Source: Halanaerobiales bacterium
GTDB lineage: Bacteria > Bacillota > Halanaerobiia > Halanaerobiales > JADQBU01
Assembly (NCBI GenBank): GCA_016278435.1
Contig: JADQBU010000064.1
Location: 1 to 9,142 of the forward strand
DNA length: 9,142 bases
Direction: 5' to 3'
The position numbers and the translations under genes are program-made. Below, in pieces: positions 6,970 to 9,142 of this stretch. Each line of letters begins with the position of its first letter. Position 1 is the first letter of the stretch. The notes beneath the pieces are model-generated. The model ran no database searches. It worked only from the letters and a program-made list of their open reading frames with translations, and was not told where the DNA came from.

Positions 6970-7224
6970 TCAGTCTGTGCCCTTTTCGTCTTCCAGGCGG
7001 TGTGAGACAGTTTCTGGCTGTATTGCTGAGAGTATCACATGGTCACTATCAGTAATAATAACTGCTCTTGTTCTTCTGCCATAAGTAGCATCTATTAACA
7101 TTCCACTTTCTCTGGCCTCCTGAATAATTCTCTTTATTGGAGCTGACTCAGGACTTACAACCGCTATTACCCGGTTAGCAGCAACTATATTCCCAAAACC
7201 TATATTAATTAGTTTAATTCCCAT
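6970..7224 (-). CDS. remA: RemA-family DNA-binding regulator (DUF370)
   Basis: An 84-residue protein very close to Bacillus subtilis RemA, a ring-forming DNA-binding protein that activates biofilm-matrix operons and osmoprotectant uptake genes. The hallmark blocks are INIGFGNIVAANR at 6-18, SPESAPIKR at 24-32, GMLIDATYGRRTRA at 41-54 and DSDHVILSAIQPETV at 59-73. The arginines at 18, 50 and 51, reported as important for DNA binding in B. subtilis, are all present. AGGGGG (7238-7233) lies 8 bases before the ATG. It is the first gene after a good promoter and is followed at 15 bases by gmk, the usual Firmicute neighbour. Family assignment is firm. The genes it controls in this organism cannot be told from the window. 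Confidence 0.95.
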   Translation of the reverse strand: MGIKLINIGFGNIVAANRVIAVVSPESAPIKRIIQEARESGMLIDATYGRRTRAVIITDSDHVILSAIQPETVSHRLEDEKGTD

Positions 7225-7266
7225 CTATATATCCCCCTGTCTTCTGCATTTTACTATTTTAAATAA

Positions 7267-7295
7267 ATAATATCACAGTGATTCATATTTGACAA
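7267..7295 (-). promoter_or_regulatory. Predicted sigma-A promoter of remA-gmk-rpoZ-coaBC
   Basis: TTGTCA (7295-7290; 5 of 6 to the -35 consensus) is followed after exactly 17 bases by TATTAT (7272-7267; 5 of 6 to the -10 consensus). The start would be near 7260, giving a leader of about 36 bases. The -35 box lies 2 bases past the stop codon of the ATPase gene. I see no terminator for the ATPase in the gap, so read-through into remA is also possible. Confidence 0.7.
7272..7282. promoter_or_regulatory. Palindrome inside the remA promoter spacer (possible operator)
   Basis: ATCACAGTGAT is a perfect 5-base inverted repeat around one central base. It sits between the -35 and -10 boxes and touches the first base of the -10. 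A dimeric repressor bound here would block RNA polymerase. The arms are short, so chance is possible. Confidence 0.35.
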
Positions 7296-7296
7296 G

Positions 7297-9142
7297 TTAT
7301 CTATTAAACAGTTTGGTATGTATCAGTTCCAGAAATACAGTTGACCAGATGGAAAGTACGATTACAATAAACCATTGTTCCAGGTTTAACACCTCTGTTT
7401 GAAAAATTCTGCTGAAAAAGGGGAAGTAAATTACTGCCAGTTGCATAACCGTAGATATAAAAACTGCACCAATTAAATAAATACTGCTAAAAATTGATTC
7501 ACTCCAGAAAGGGTTCTCCTCAGAACGACAGCTGAATACAAAAAAGAGCTGGGAAAATACCAGGGTGGAGAAAGCCATCGTTCGAGCTGTATTCATGTCG
7601 AGATGCAGCTGGTATAATGCTATCAAATAAACCAGGATAGTATTTACCCCAATTAATAATCCTTGACTTATTATACGGTAAACCATACCATGGGAAAATA
7701 TACTTTCATCTGGATCCCGCGGGTCTCTTTCCATGACATCATCACTATCTTCATCCATACCAAGCGCCAGAGCAGGTAGACCATCAGTAACCAGGTTAAC
7801 CCATAAAATTTGAATAGGAATTAAAGGAATTGGTAATCCCATGGTAATACCCATAAAGATTGCCAGTAATTCTCCCACATTACATGAAAGCAGATAGCGG
7901 ATAAATTTCCTGATATTATTATATATCTTTCTTCCTTCTTCAATGGCAGCAATAATTGTGGCAAAATTATCATCTGATAGGATTAATGAAGATACCTCAC
8001 GGGTAACATCTGTACCATTTAATCCCATGGCAACTCCAATATGTGCTTCTTTTAAAGCCGGGGCATCATTTACACCATCCCCGGTCATAGCAACAACTTC
8101 ACCATTATCTTTAAGCGCGCGGACTATTCTCAGTTTGTCTTCAGGATTGATCCGGGCAAAGACATTTACACCTTCTACAATGTCTCTGAGTTTATTATCT
8201 GACATTGCTTCTACTTCTTTCCCTGTCACTATTTTATCATGTCTATCAATAATTCCAAGCTTCCTGGCGATAACTCCTGCAGTTACCTTGTGATCTCCTG
8301 TTATCATAATTGGTCTAATTCCGGCATTTTTGCATCTGCGGACAGCTTCATAAGCTTCCTCTCTCGGTGGATCTATAAGTCCAGTTAAACCCAGCAAAAC
8401 TAAGTCATTTTCCTGTTCCTTAAGCCCACCCCTGAATCTTCTCCGAACCTGTTTATAGGCAACTGCCAGAACCCTTAAACCTTGATTTGCCATACTATCA
8501 TTGGCCCTTGTTATTTCATCTTTTAACTCAGAAGTTAATCTCCTTACCTGTCCCTCTATTTCTATATAGTTACATAAACTCATGATAACTTCCGGAGCTC
8601 CTTTAATCCATAATTCCTTACCTCCATTTTTCTTTTCCACTAGAATTGTCATTCTTTTACGGCTGGAATCAAAGGGTTCTTTTTTTATGACAGTATTACT
8701 TTCTTTTAATTCACTGACTGTCTTACCGCTTTTATAAAGTGCTTCCAAAAAAGCTATGTCTGTCGGGTCACCGATCAAATCCGGGGTTGTGTCCCCAGTA
8801 AATATATTTCTGATTCTGGTCAAAGGACCTTTCTTTTCTTTTTCTTTCAGACGGGCTTCATTACAGAGAGCTGTGATATTCATGATTTTATCAAACTGAC
8901 TATCATCTATTTCCGGCTTAAATTTTATTACCTTTCTATTATAATACATACTAGTAAGTGACATTTTGTTTTCAGTCAGGGTCCCGGTTTTATCAGAACA
9001 AATTACAGTTGCACATCCCAGTGTTTCAACAGCAGGTAATCGACGAACAATAGCATTTCTCTTAATCATCTTCTGAACACCCATGGCCAGAACCAGGGTG
9101 ACGATTGCCGGTAAACCTTCCGGAATAGCAGCTACTGCCAGG
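7297..9142 (-). CDS. P2A-type calcium-transporting ATPase (SERCA/YloB-like), 5' end cut by window edge
   Basis: A P-type ATPase that pumps cations, most likely Ca2+, out across the cytoplasmic membrane. About 614 codons are in the window of a usual 850-920; the actuator domain and first membrane helices are missing. Numbered from the first whole codon: the M4 motif IPEGLP at 6-11, the phosphorylated aspartate of DKTGT at 50, KGAPE of the nucleotide domain at 180-184, TGDH at 281-284 and TGDGVND of the hinge at 353-359. Ca2+-site residues equivalent to SERCA Glu309, Asn768, Glu771, Asn796, Thr799 and Asp800 are all present (8, 421, 424, 449, 452, 453). The M8 glutamate (SERCA Glu908) is a glutamine (531), so one Ca2+ per cycle is likely. 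The frame is open to the edge: the ATG at 9084 is internal. It precedes remA, as yloB lies near remA in B. subtilis. Confidence 0.95.
   Translation of the reverse strand, partial: LAVAAIPEGLPAIVTLVLAMGVQKMIKRNAIVRRLPAVETLGCATVICSDKTGTLTENKMSLTSMYYNRKVIKFKPEIDDSQFDKIMNITALCNEARLKEKEKKGPLTRIRNIFTGDTTPDLIGDPTDIAFLEALYKSGKTVSELKESNTVIKKEPFDSSRKRMTILVEKKNGGKELWIKGAPEVIMSLCNYIEIEGQVRRLTSELKDEITRANDSMANQGLRVLAVAYKQVRRRFRGGLKEQENDLVLLGLTGLIDPPREEAYEAVRRCKNAGIRPIMITGDHKVTAGVIARKLGIIDRHDKIVTGKEVEAMSDNKLRDIVEGVNVFARINPEDKLRIVRALKDNGEVVAMTGDGVNDAPALKEAHIGVAMGLNGTDVTREVSSLILSDDNFATIIAAIEEGRKIYNNIRKFIRYLLSCNVGELLAIFMGITMGLPIPLIPIQILWVNLVTDGLPALALGMDEDSDDVMERDPRDPDESIFSHGMVYRIISQGLLIGVNTILVYLIALYQLHLDMNTARTMAFSTLVFSQLFFVFSCRSEENPFWSESIFSSIYLIGAVFISTVMQLAVIYFPFFSRIFQTEVLNLEQWFIVIVLSIWSTVFLELIHTKLFNR

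Noticed and set aside
7943..8293. Plus-strand open frame of 116 codons opposite the Ca-ATPase
   Set aside because: Antisense to the highly conserved hinge region of the ATPase; low-complexity serine/threonine/alanine-rich reading typical of a shadow frame.
9082..9084. ATG at 9084 as the true start of the ATPase
   Set aside because: The frame continues upstream to the window edge and encodes the conserved M4 motif IPEGLP, so the ATG is internal.

Overview
The window is a block of core bacterial genes, all on the minus strand, so transcription runs from high to low coordinates. The AT-rich composition, the gene order and the close match of RemA, Gmk, RpoZ and CoaBC to the Bacillus/Clostridium versions point to a low-GC Firmicute. 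An anaerobic, halophilic lineage such as Halanaerobiales (Halothermothrix-like) would fit, but that is a guess from general resemblance and I could not run a search.

Layout in transcription order. (1) The 3' two-thirds of a P2A-type calcium-transporting ATPase runs in from the right edge and ends at 7297. (2) A good sigma-A-type promoter in the 72-base gap starts a tight cluster remA - gmk - rpoZ - coaBC. Its genes are spaced by 15, 4 and -1 bases, and it closes with an intrinsic terminator built over the coaBC stop codon. (3) lgt follows, with an unusual start region: the Shine-Dalgarno touches the ATG, and half of it lies in a hairpin. (4) A 101-base gap with a consensus -35 promoter precedes metK, then a stand-alone membrane protein of the flippase-like / lysylphosphatidylglycerol-synthase-TM family, then priA, which runs off the left edge. 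These last three are 5 bases apart and overlapping by 8 bases, so probably one transcript.

The backbone (Ca-ATPase, remA, gmk, rpoZ, coaBC, priA) matches the Bacillus subtilis order yloB-yloC-remA-gmk-rpoZ-coaBC-priA. Two differences stand out: no YloC/YicC gene lies between the ATPase and remA, and lgt-metK-flippase sit between coaBC and priA. The jobs are housekeeping: Ca2+ export, matrix/osmotic gene regulation, GMP phosphorylation, the RNA polymerase omega subunit, coenzyme A synthesis, lipoprotein diacylglyceryl transfer, S-adenosylmethionine synthesis and replication restart.

There is no stretch over 300 bases without a gene. I saw no tRNA, rRNA, CRISPR array, insertion sequence, phage gene or riboswitch, and I do not think the window holds an undescribed system. 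The points worth a second look are regulatory (lgt leader, metK leader, remA promoter) and the uncharacterised flippase-like protein.
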